Both the position numbers and the translations under genes were made by a program. Shown here piece by piece: positions 22,578 through 29,912 of a stretch of 64,000 nucleotides of DNA. Below the pieces are notes generated by a model. It had not been told where the DNA came from, ran no database searches, and saw only the letters and a program-made list of their open reading frames with translations. Each line of letters opens with the position of its first letter. Position 1 is the stretch's first letter. This DNA is from G958296245 sp965262055 (GTDB lineage Bacteria > Chloroflexota > Dehalococcoidia > Lucifugimonadales > G958296245): the NCBI GenBank assembly GCA_965262055.1, contig CBDHEI010000001.1, forward strand, positions 124,001 to 188,000, written 5' to 3'.

Positions 22578-23987
22578 TCATTCTCCCGTTGCTTCCTCCT
22601 CGTGGTCCTCCTCGGCTTCCTGAGGTTCTTCGGCCTCTTGCAACCACTCAAACGGGTGGTAAGTGAACTCCTCTTCTCGTGTTCCCCCAACCGACCAGGC
22701 GTCCAAGGCATCGTCGAGGAGCGACGCCAGGCCGGGCGCCAGTTCTCTGAGAACTCCATCCTCCTCCAACTCCTCGCCCAGTTGAGCATTCAATGCTTCG
22801 CGTAGTTCGAAAGCGCTACGGTACGTGCCACCGAAGCTCTCGACTGTCCCATCCAGCAGAGACCGCACGTGTTGATTATGGCGTTCGCAGAGGTCGGTAT
22901 AGACATCAGCTTCCTCTTGACTCTTCAACCCCTGGCATCTCAACTCTTCGAAGTAGGTTGAGTTATGGGGACCCCATTCCATAGACATTAGGAAGCTCAA
23001 GACAAGACGCACGTGCACGTGTGGAGGATGTAACTGGCCCTCGTAACCGGCGGCAGACTCCAGCATACTGCACACCAAACGTCTCGCCGGTTCTGGGATT
23101 CTCTCGCCCTCGCCCATGAAGTCGACGTTTTCAAGCGGCATGACCACTCCACCCAGAATGTCCCAGAACGGATCATCCCCATAGTAGGGCCTCCAGTTGC
23201 CTGGGAACCGCGCATCGCTGTGTTCGTCACGCTCCTCGGCTACTCGCGCCTCCCACGCCATGCCTATGTTCCTGTAAGGGAATGTCCAGCGGAACCAGTA
23301 CCGTTCGTCGTCATAGGTAAGATGGCCGATCCCGCTGGCAATCAGGTAGTCGCCCCCGCTCCTCAGTTCCTCGAGCGTCATCTCTATCTTTACGGACCGC
23401 TCCTCATCTGGATCTAGAAGCAGGAAGGTGTCGTCATCAATGAGTAAGTCTTTCAATGCCCCAGGTGAGCGCAAGCTGGACAGTTGGCAGACAATAAGAC
23501 CCTGGCTTCTGGCGACACCCGTGAGGTTCTTGTCTCCAGTGACAAGCAGTGTGGGCGGGTCAAGTAGGTTCCTGGAACAGGCATCTGCCAATCTTAGGAG
23601 AGCAGCGTCAACAGTACCTAGATTTTTCTGGACTTGCCTATCCTCCACGGTGATGTCATTGGGAGTTGGAGGAGTGTCGGTGGTAATCAGCCAGCGGCCA
23701 TTCCCAATATCGATCCCGTTGACAGGATCATCTAGTTCGTACAGGTTGTCCAAGACTTTGAGAGCACAGAAAGCCTTGCGCACTGACTCTTTGTCTCTAG
23801 GTCCAAGCTTAATGGCCATGAGCTCGTTATACACAACACGTGGGACAACCAACAGGAATCGCCCCAGGGCCGCGATCTCATACGAGTCGAGCCGCGGAGG
23901 GTTCATGAGTATGTTGGTGTCCAGCAGCAGTATAGCCTTCGGCTCTAGGCGGCTGACTGCTTCCACAAGGTTCTTGGGTACTTCCAT
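22578..23987 (-). CDS. PIN-domain protein of a two-gene cargo cassette
   Basis: A 469-residue protein. The N-terminal PIN ribonuclease fold (about 15-185) has the first acidic motif in ILLLDTNILM (residues 17-26), a conserved Glu in VVYNELMAI, Asp in GTVDAALLRLA (near 127), and the final motif LLVTGDKNLTGVARSQG (near 147-163). This is a complete-looking set of Mg-binding residues. About 280 residues of unfamiliar sequence follow, ending in a very acidic tail (EEPQEAEEDHEEEATGE). The gene follows the UDG-like gene by 10 bp. Base composition is visibly less GC-rich than its neighbours, suggesting separate acquisition. RNA cleavage in response to DNA damage or phage is speculation. Confidence 0.75.
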   Translation of the reverse strand: MEVPKNLVEAVSRLEPKAILLLDTNILMNPPRLDSYEIAALGRFLLVVPRVVYNELMAIKLGPRDKESVRKAFCALKVLDNLYELDDPVNGIDIGNGRWLITTDTPPTPNDITVEDRQVQKNLGTVDAALLRLADACSRNLLDPPTLLVTGDKNLTGVARSQGLIVCQLSSLRSPGALKDLLIDDDTFLLLDPDEERSVKIEMTLEELRSGGDYLIASGIGHLTYDDERYWFRWTFPYRNIGMAWEARVAEERDEHSDARFPGNWRPYYGDDPFWDILGGVVMPLENVDFMGEGERIPEPARRLVCSMLESAAGYEGQLHPPHVHVRLVLSFLMSMEWGPHNSTYFEELRCQGLKSQEEADVYTDLCERHNQHVRSLLDGTVESFGGTYRSAFELREALNAQLGEELEEDGVLRELAPGLASLLDDALDAWSVGGTREEEFTYHPFEWLQEAEEPQEAEEDHEEEATGE

Positions 23988-23997
23988 TCGCTGACCC

Positions 23998-24708
23998 CTA
24001 GGAACTTGGGAATCCCAGGCGTAGGGCAGCGTCGCTCAAGTGCGGAACGGATCTCATCCGAGCCAGATGAGGCAGGCCGATCACCTGCGCACCCGCGAGT
24101 TTCCCGCGTGCGACCCGCCCGCGTTTTAGCCTGAAAGTACCGTACACTTTGGCCTCTTCTAGCTCCACGATTCCGAACTGTGGATCGCTGAACACGTTCC
24201 AAGCCGACCTGCCCGACCCATTGCCATTGCATACGATGACTTCTGGCCCGACGTGCTCCAACACGACCATCGCCCAGTCAACGCCTCTCTCCCAGGTCCA
24301 CCGTGAGAGGCCGGCGACATTGCCTGTACGCAGCGGCACGACGTTGAAGCACGCGGAGTCGCGCAGAATGTCCCGACCTTGTCGTCCGAACAGTACCTCA
24401 AAGGCCTCTATGACCCTCCGCTGATGCTGACCTCCATCCTCCCAGTGGCGGTCGTCTAGCCAGGCGTTGTACCGGTACTTCTGGTCGTAAGGCCGCTCGA
24501 GATAACCGAGCCGCTTGTCGTCTTCCTCTGACCGCGGTCCACCACCAGGATTGGCACCGATGAAAGCGACCTTCGCACCATCCTCTATGATGCTGGCCGA
24601 GCAGTACCACGGCTTGATGCCGTAGACGGGCTCGCCGCGGGCCTCAGTTTCCTTCAGCAACTCTCCGGCCCTTCCCTCGAAGCGGCGAGCGGTGGAGAAC
24701 TCAGACAT
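23998..24708 (-). CDS. Uracil-DNA-glycosylase-superfamily-like protein
   Basis: A 236-residue protein. The AFIGANPGGGP motif (about 47-57) is the active-site-1 signature of UDG-superfamily enzymes (G-x-x-P-G). VIVCNGNGSGRSAWNVF (about 161-177) is the central strand with an Asn/Ser-rich turn, and VIGLPHLAR near 210-218 fits active-site 2 (H-P-S/A-x-R-type), with His retained. The catalytic residue after the first motif is unclear, so base excision is not assured; many mobile-element members have unknown activity. A good promoter lies upstream (24,745-24,774), AAGGAGG precedes ATG 24708, and the PIN gene follows 10 bp downstream, so the two form an operon. Confidence 0.7.
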   Translation of the reverse strand: MSEFSTARRFEGRAGELLKETEARGEPVYGIKPWYCSASIIEDGAKVAFIGANPGGGPRSEEDDKRLGYLERPYDQKYRYNAWLDDRHWEDGGQHQRRVIEAFEVLFGRQGRDILRDSACFNVVPLRTGNVAGLSRWTWERGVDWAMVVLEHVGPEVIVCNGNGSGRSAWNVFSDPQFGIVELEEAKVYGTFRLKRGRVARGKLAGAQVIGLPHLARMRSVPHLSDAALRLGFPSS

Positions 24709-24744
24709 TGTGCTGCCAACCTCCTTACTTGCTTGGTCTGACTC

Positions 24745-24774
24745 TATCTACCAGGCAGGTTACCATACTGACAA
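24745..24774 (-). promoter_or_regulatory. Sigma-70-type promoter of the UDG-like/PIN operon
   Basis: On the minus strand TTGTCA (24,774-24,769), 18-bp spacer, TAGATA (24,750-24,745), about 37 nt upstream of ATG 24708. Confidence 0.55.
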
Positions 24775-25267
24775 CTCGATACTCGCGGTGTTTGCTTAAG
24801 AGTGTCTGCACACCTATGTTCAAATTGTCCGTTCCGTCGTCGGGCTCATAGGCACGGTGACTCCCCTGCAGTGAGGCTAGACATTCCAGTGCCGGGGTCG
24901 TCAGTTAGTGCCGACCGTGGGAATACGGATCGTTGTGCCTTCGAGGAAGTCCATATCGCATCCTCGTCTGGCATCTCCGCTCTACTCTGAGAGCGAACTC
25001 CCGGATGGCGATCACTAGCGGGTCGGTAGGATCTAAACGCCCTACAGCCACATGTTCTCTTTGACGGATTCAACCTTACTTGTCGCCGATGACCACGGCT
25101 CCCAGAATACTGAGAAGGCCATCGTCCTTCTCAAGACCCCCAAGCCCTCTCCTGAGGTGGGTACTTCGGCATAGTCCACAACCGAATGGTACGACGCCCG
25201 CAATCCCTCGCCACGCCAAAGCAGTCACTCCAAGACTACGCCGGGACGGGCCAAGCGGTCGTTGGGA
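24775..25267. other. About 500 bp without a supported gene
   Basis: Short frames only, none with a credible ribosome-binding site plus protein-like composition. The region is less GC-rich than its surroundings and lies between the cargo cassette and the HTH gene cluster, closed on the right by a strong terminator hairpin. Confidence 0.4.
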
Positions 25268-25308
25268 GGAAAGAAAGAAGACCCCACTAAGGAGTCTTCT
25301 TTCTTTCC
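25268..25308. terminator. Bidirectional hairpin terminator
   Basis: GGAAAGAAAGAAGAC and GTCTTCTTTCTTTCC pair perfectly over 15 bp around an 11-nt loop. It lies 22 bp after the stop of the minus-strand HTH gene at 25,330. The pyrimidine-rich arm provides the U-rich stretch. Confidence 0.75.
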
Positions 25309-25329
25309 TTCTCGTGCGCGCTGATCGAG

Positions 25330-25617
25330 TCAGGCCGCCTCCGGCTTGGCACCCTCCGAGTCCCCAGCCGCAGGCAGCAGGATGTGGAGCAGGCCCATCT
25401 CGGCGGCGAGGGTGAACAGGGCGACGAGGTGGCCAGGGTCCGGCTGCGTTCCGTTCTTTCGCCAGCGACGCAGCATCCGGTTGTCCACACGCAGCAGCCG
25501 GGCCAGCCCCCGCGAGGATAGCTCAGCGGCCTCCATAAAACGCTCCAACCGCTCAGGAAAGTCCGGCGGGAAGCGGGACGGCTCTATGTGGTAGACCCAC
25601 CGCTGGCGGCGCACCAC
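25330..25617 (-). CDS. Small helix-turn-helix protein (single domain)
   Basis: A 95-residue protein starting at GTG 25617, 4 bp after the stop of the two-domain HTH gene. Residues 17-75 (PPDFPERLERFMEAAELSSRGLARLL...RRWRKNG) form an HTH with the recognition helix around DNRMLRRWRKNG. The same pattern occurs twice in the neighbouring 190-residue protein, so the three domains come from local duplication. The end is Ala/Glu-rich. A strong terminator follows. Probably a transcriptional regulator of the element. Confidence 0.68.
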   Translation of the reverse strand: MVRRQRWVYHIEPSRFPPDFPERLERFMEAAELSSRGLARLLRVDNRMLRRWRKNGTQPDPGHLVALFTLAAEMGLLHILLPAAGDSEGAKPEAA

Positions 25618-25621
25618 GTCG

Positions 25622-26194
25622 TTACTTCCCGCCCTGGTCCGACCCTGCGGCCTCCGGAAGCATGATCTCGAATCCGCCGGGCATAGACTGTGCCAGACTC
25701 ACGATGCGCCACACCTCTCCGCCGGTCGGGATCGTCCCCTCGCGCCACTCCGTCACGCGGTCGAGCCCGATACCCAAGACCCGGGCGAACTCCTCCCACG
25801 ACAGACCGGCGATCTCGACCAGGCGCTCCAGCCGGTCTCCAAAGTCCTTCGGGAAGAGCTCAGCGTGACAGCCCTCCGTCCGGTTGCGTTCCCCCATGGT
25901 TTGCCTTCCCCTTCGGAAGACCACCATCAGATCCTCGTTGTTCAACAGCGCGCCCAGACCTCCCGGCACCCGCGTAGCCAGCGCCACCAGCGCCAGCATG
26001 GCACCCCCGTTGGGCCATCCGCCATCACGCCAGTACTTCAACTGTCTCGGGTCTACGCCCAGGCAGACTGACATCCCCTCCCAGGTCAGGTCGGTGATCT
26101 CCTTGAGAGCGGTCAGGCGGGCGGAGAAGTCTTCCGGCAGCAGGGAGACGCCGGGCGAGAACAGGTGCGACGGGACATGGCGCTCCCTACTCAT
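25622..26194 (-). CDS. Tandem helix-turn-helix protein
   Basis: A 190-residue protein with two copies of one HTH domain. The first is at about 20-85 (LPEDFSARLTALKEITDLTWEGMSVCLGVD...WRDGG) and the second at about 113-178 (FPKDFGDRLERLVEIAGLSWEEFARVLGIGLDRVTEWREG). Both have the P-x-DF-x-x-RL-x-x-L-x-E opening and end in a hydrophobic LL/ML helix. XRE-like fold is inferred from the helix spacing. Its start overlaps the stop of the preceding HTH gene by 8 bp. A covalently linked pair of DNA-binding domains could bind a dyad as a monomer. Confidence 0.68.
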   Translation of the reverse strand: MSRERHVPSHLFSPGVSLLPEDFSARLTALKEITDLTWEGMSVCLGVDPRQLKYWRDGGWPNGGAMLALVALATRVPGGLGALLNNEDLMVVFRRGRQTMGERNRTEGCHAELFPKDFGDRLERLVEIAGLSWEEFARVLGIGLDRVTEWREGTIPTGGEVWRIVSLAQSMPGGFEIMLPEAAGSDQGGK

Positions 26195-26429
26195 CGCAGC
26201 TCACCACGACGAACAGCTCGTCGAACTCGGAGCAGTCCAGTACATCCATGAAGCGCCGCCGCATCGAGGGCGACGGGCAGCGCCTCCCGTTGATGAGGCG
26301 TGAGAGGTGGCCCGAAGAGATGCCCAGCAGATGGGCCAGCTCGTTCTGTGTCATGTTGAGCCGGTTGAGGCGGTCCCATACCGCCTCGGCCCTCAGCTTC
26401 ACCTTCCTGGCAGGGCGCTTACCTGGCAC
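26187..26429 (-). CDS. XRE-family helix-turn-helix protein, 80 aa
   Basis: The start is GTG 26429 (VPGKRPARKVKLRAEAVW), with AAGGAGG 6 nt upstream inside the preceding gene. Residues 22-65 (LNRLNMTQNELAHLLGISSGHLSRLINGRRCPS) are a classic XRE/Cro HTH with recognition helix SSGHLSRLING. The C-terminus (FDELFVVVSCDE) is acidic. Overlaps its neighbours on both sides, so it is part of a tight four-gene regulatory operon. Confidence 0.78.
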   Translation of the reverse strand: MPGKRPARKVKLRAEAVWDRLNRLNMTQNELAHLLGISSGHLSRLINGRRCPSPSMRRRFMDVLDCSEFDELFVVVSCDE

Positions 26430-26610
26430 CTTCGCCCTCCTTCGTAGAGAGGTCGCCACCAGGGGCTGAGTTGGGCACGGAGCCGTTCCTCTCCGCGTCC
26501 TGCTCGATGAGGGACGCCAGGTGAGCACGCACGATCATGCGAGCCAGTATTCTCAGGCCCCTCAGCCGTATCGCATCCTGCTCTTTCGTAAGCCTCTGGT
26601 CTCCACTCAC
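26419..26610 (-). CDS. Small hypothetical protein, 63 aa
   Basis: The start is GTG 26610 (VSGDQRLTKEQDAIRLRG), preceded by AAGGGGAG. It is basic and helical (LRGLRILARMIVRAHLASL) with a polar tail. The frame contains the ribosome-binding site and start of the next HTH gene. Function unknown. It is first gene of the minus-strand HTH operon, divergent from the XRE/ImmA pair. Confidence 0.5.
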   Translation of the reverse strand: MSGDQRLTKEQDAIRLRGLRILARMIVRAHLASLIEQDAERNGSVPNSAPGGDLSTKEGEGAR

Positions 26611-26748
26611 GTGCCCGGCTCCCCTTGTGTTGCACCCCGGTGGCGCAGTGGTGTATGATCTGTCAATAGTACGTATATTCTGTGACATGGCAGTCTAACA
26701 GCAATGCACGATCAGTGGCAATACTTGTCGGGTGGCAATATGAGCTTG

Positions 26749-26778
26749 TTGACAAAGTGCTTCCTGTGATGTCACAAT
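26749..26778 (+). promoter_or_regulatory. Putative promoter of the XRE/ImmA-like operon
   Basis: TTGACA (26,749-26,754), 18-bp spacer, CACAAT (26,773-26,778), 71 nt before ATG 26850. The 240-bp divergent region also holds several TTGAC/GTCAA elements (CTGTCAATAG, ATTGACCAAC, ATTGACCTCT) that may be operator half-sites. Confidence 0.45.
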
Positions 26779-26849
26779 CATTGACCAACTATTGACCTCT
26801 TTGGGGCTCGGAGGCCGGTGTGACACAGGAGTTGAACAGGGGGACAGCG

Positions 26850-27257
26850 ATGAACGAGGAGACCGACCACAGGGACGAGAACATCGGGCAGATGCTCAAG
26901 CGGCTGAGGGGAGACACCAGCCTGCGGGGCGTCCAGCGGCTCAGCGGAATCTCCAACGCCTATCTCTCCCAGATCGAGAAGGGCGAGCGCCATCCGGGAC
27001 CCAAGCTCCTGAAACGCCTGGCAGCCCTCTACGGCGTCGGAGTCCAGGAGTTGCTCAGGAAGGCCGGGTACCTGGAGAGGGAGGGAGAGGAGCCGGAGGT
27101 GGACGAGACGGCCGAGGTGGAGAGGGCCTACCAGTACGTCCTGGCCGACCCCGTCTTCCGCGTGGGGACGAGGCCCAGGGGTCCGCTCTCCATCGATTCG
27201 AAGCGATTCATAGTCGAGCTGTACGAGCGATTCAGCGGAAAGAGGCTCCTGTCGTGA
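26850..27257 (+). CDS. XRE-family repressor, ImmR-like
   Basis: A 135-residue protein from ATG 26850 (MNEETDHRDENIG). Residues 13-68 form a standard XRE HTH (IGQMLKRLRGDTSLRGVQRLSGISNAYLSQIEKGERHPGPKLLKRLAALYGV), with recognition helix SNAYLSQIEKG. The C-terminal half contains an acidic stretch and a helical end (DSKRFIVELYERFSG). The stop overlaps the start of the ImmA-like gene (GTGA). In ICEBs1 and many phages this pair is a repressor and its cleaving metalloprotease, controlling excision. That role is inferred by arrangement. Confidence 0.8.
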   Translation: MNEETDHRDENIGQMLKRLRGDTSLRGVQRLSGISNAYLSQIEKGERHPGPKLLKRLAALYGVGVQELLRKAGYLEREGEEPEVDETAEVERAYQYVLADPVFRVGTRPRGPLSIDSKRFIVELYERFSGKRLLS

Positions 27258-28213
27258 ACGAGTTGACGCTGGACGACTTCTGCCACCACCTGATAAGCGG
27301 CGGCACTCCCGACGTGAGGCTCCATCCGACCGCCATCGCGCGGGAGTTCATCGACTTCTTCGGCCTCTCCGCCTTCCCCGACATGGCCGAGATCGAGACG
27401 CTGCTCGAAAGGGCCGATATCGCGACCGTCGTCCGCTCACGTGACACCAGAGGCCTCAGGGGCTATCACACGGGGACGAAGGACGGCGGCTATATCATCG
27501 TGATAGACGACTCCGAATGGGACGGGGCGCAGGAGTATACGACGCTCCACGAGGCATACGAGATCGTCAGGGAGCGGCTCCGCGACCTCTATCCGAAGGT
27601 CGGAGCCCCTCAGGGCAGGAGCAAGTGCCGCCAGGCCGACGGGTTCGCCGCCGCCGCCCTGATGCAGCCCTACTGGTTCTCCCTGTTCGTCGAGGCGTCG
27701 GGGTTCGACGTGGTGGCCCTACAGGGGACCTACGGACGGGCCTACTCGTCCCTGACCATCAGGCTGGCCGAGGTGATGCGCCACCAGCCCCTTCTCGCGG
27801 TCCTGTACGAACGCAGTGAGAAGGGGGACCCGCGACAGTGGGTAGCCGATCCGGATTCGGATGTCTTCCGCGCCACGGTGGTGGCTCGGACGCCGGGATT
27901 CAGGCTGAGGACTCGCAAAAGGCCCCTGTCCAATCTTCGGGGGCTGCTGCCCCGACGAGGTGCTCTCCCCGCCCAGTGCTCGGTGGCGGAGAGAGTCATC
28001 CACACCGGCAGGCCCGTCTACGTGGAGAGGGTGAGCGGTTACGACCTGTGGCGGAACGACGACGTGACGGTTGCCGCGAGGCCCGCCAACTGGCACGGGC
28101 GCCTGGCGAAGGTAGCCCTCATCGCCGTGCCGTACCGGGACCGGTCCGTCCTCAGACCGCAACTCGCACACGCCTACTTCGAGCGCATCCCACACGCTCA
28201 CCAGGTGATCTGA
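27254..28213 (+). CDS. ImmA/IrrE-like protein with altered metal site
   Basis: A 319-residue protein starting at GTG 27254. Residues 25-120 resemble the ImmA/IrrE peptidase N-part: FIDFFGLSAFPDMAEIETLLERADIATVV, GYIIVIDDSEWDGAQEYTTLHEAYEIVRERL. The usual HExxH zinc helix reads HEAYE, so the second His is replaced by Glu. The C-terminal half (about 130-300: FAAAALMQPYWFSLFVEASGFDVVALQGTYG, SSLTIRLAEVM) resembles the sensor part of long IrrE-type regulators. It could be an inactive scaffold, or use HExxE. Partner of the upstream XRE repressor. Confidence 0.65.
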   Translation: MNELTLDDFCHHLISGGTPDVRLHPTAIAREFIDFFGLSAFPDMAEIETLLERADIATVVRSRDTRGLRGYHTGTKDGGYIIVIDDSEWDGAQEYTTLHEAYEIVRERLRDLYPKVGAPQGRSKCRQADGFAAAALMQPYWFSLFVEASGFDVVALQGTYGRAYSSLTIRLAEVMRHQPLLAVLYERSEKGDPRQWVADPDSDVFRATVVARTPGFRLRTRKRPLSNLRGLLPRRGALPAQCSVAERVIHTGRPVYVERVSGYDLWRNDDVTVAARPANWHGRLAKVALIAVPYRDRSVLRPQLAHAYFERIPHAHQVI

Positions 28214-28240
28214 CCAGATAGAGACTACAGAAGGAGAGTC

Positions 28241-29872
28241 ATGAAGAGAGAAGACAACGGACAGGACGGACAGTTGCCATGGGAGGACCGCGACGAGTTC
28301 CGCAGGTTGATGGACAGCCTGAGTCAAGAAGAGCTTCGGGGGATGCTTGAGCGCCTGAACGCAGACATCACGGCCAACCCGGACGATACGACCGCCCTGA
28401 GCGCCAGGGGCCTAGTTCACAGGGAACTGGGAGACGACCGCCGAGCCGAGGAGGACTTCGGCAGGGTCGTAGATCTTTCCCCCGGTAACGCCGAGGCCCA
28501 CCACTACAGGGGACTTGCCCGTGCCCAACTGGGGAAGCACAGCCTGGCAGTTTTGGACTACGACATCGCCATCGTCCTCGACCCAGGTGACGCGATATCG
28601 CATTACAACAGGGGGGTGTCCATAGCCGAGCTGGGCGACCTGGCCGGGGCAATCAAGGACTTCGACGCGGCAATCGGCCTGGACTCCAACGACGCCAATC
28701 CCTACTACAACAGGGGACTTGCCTACACCGGGCTGGGTGACCCGAGCAGGGCGGTCGAAGACTTCAGCAGGGCCATCGCCCTCGACGCCGGTCTCCCCGA
28801 GGCCTACCACAACAGAGGAGCCGCCTACCGGGACCTTGGCGAACTCGATAGGGCCATCAAGGACTTCGACAGAGCCATCGAACTCCAACCGCTCAGCAAC
28901 CTCTCGCGCTACTCCAGGGGAGTCTCCAAGCTCAATCTCGGAGACTTCGACGGCGCACTCCGGGACCTCGATGCCGTCCTCGACCTCGACCCTGACAACG
29001 CCGGCGCCTTCCGCAGCAGAGGAGTCGCTCTGGGCAGCCTGGGGAGACCCGACGACGCCATCAGGGACTTCGACAGGTCCCTCCTCCTCGACCCAGCCAA
29101 TCCCGAGGCCCTCACCGCCAGGGGCCTGGCCCATGCCAACATGGGACAGCACAAAGAAGCAATCGAAGACTACACCAGGGTCATCGAGATTGACCCCGAC
29201 AACGTCAGTGTCCTCTATGAGAGGGCGACCGCTCACCTGCACCTGGAGGACAAGGAAGAAGCCATTCACGACTTCAGCGCCATCTTGGAAATCGCGCCCG
29301 ACAACATCGGTGCCCTATTCGGTAGGGGAATGGCCCACATGTCTTTGGAGAAGTACGAGGACGCGGTTGTGGACTGCGACAGGCTCGTCGAGCTCGTCCC
29401 GGATGAGACCGTAGCGTACTACCTGAGAGGGTGCGCTTACATCAAGATTGGGGAATTGCGCCGGGCCGTCGAGGACTTCGGGAGGGCCATCGCCCTCGAC
29501 CCGAACGACGTCCCCTGCCTGCGAAACAGGGCGATGGCTCACGTTGACCTGGGCGAGCCGGACAAGGCCGTCCCGGACTACGACAGGCTCGTCAGCCTCG
29601 AACCCGATGATCCTATCGTCCGCTACTCCAGGGGCGTCGCACTGAGCGACCTCGGCAGGCATGACGCTGCGGTCCGGGACTTCAGCAGGGCCATAGAACT
29701 TGACCCGGACGACGCGGAGTCCTACTACGAGCGGGGGATGTCTCGCGTCGAGCTGGGTGAATACGATGGCGCAATCGAGGACTTCGACCGGGCTGCCAAG
29801 CTCGATCCTGACCACCCATCCGTCACCCAGGAGAGGGCTGTCGCGGTCAAAATGGCGAAGAGCAACAGCTGA
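28241..29872 (+). CDS. Tetratricopeptide-repeat protein, 14 TPRs
   Basis: A 543-residue protein made almost wholly of 34-residue TPR units. After a 45-residue leader I count 14 full repeats (pattern P-x-N/D-A-x-A-Y-x-x-R-G-x-A-x-x-x-L-G-x-x-x-x-A-I-x-D-F-x-x-A-I-x-L-D) and a partial fifteenth. No signal peptide, enzymatic domain or membrane helix. Repeats are very regular, suggesting recent expansion and a long superhelix. AGAAGGAG precedes the ATG, 27 bp after the ImmA-like gene. The gene downstream is a PD-(D/E)XK nuclease-like protein, so TPR plus nuclease may form a sensor-effector pair; inference from context only. Confidence 0.85.
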   Translation: MKREDNGQDGQLPWEDRDEFRRLMDSLSQEELRGMLERLNADITANPDDTTALSARGLVHRELGDDRRAEEDFGRVVDLSPGNAEAHHYRGLARAQLGKHSLAVLDYDIAIVLDPGDAISHYNRGVSIAELGDLAGAIKDFDAAIGLDSNDANPYYNRGLAYTGLGDPSRAVEDFSRAIALDAGLPEAYHNRGAAYRDLGELDRAIKDFDRAIELQPLSNLSRYSRGVSKLNLGDFDGALRDLDAVLDLDPDNAGAFRSRGVALGSLGRPDDAIRDFDRSLLLDPANPEALTARGLAHANMGQHKEAIEDYTRVIEIDPDNVSVLYERATAHLHLEDKEEAIHDFSAILEIAPDNIGALFGRGMAHMSLEKYEDAVVDCDRLVELVPDETVAYYLRGCAYIKIGELRRAVEDFGRAIALDPNDVPCLRNRAMAHVDLGEPDKAVPDYDRLVSLEPDDPIVRYSRGVALSDLGRHDAAVRDFSRAIELDPDDAESYYERGMSRVELGEYDGAIEDFDRAAKLDPDHPSVTQERAVAVKMAKSNS

Positions 29873-29912
29873 GGCAACTGTCCGTCATCTCGTGGGGAGG
29901 AATCAATCTGCG

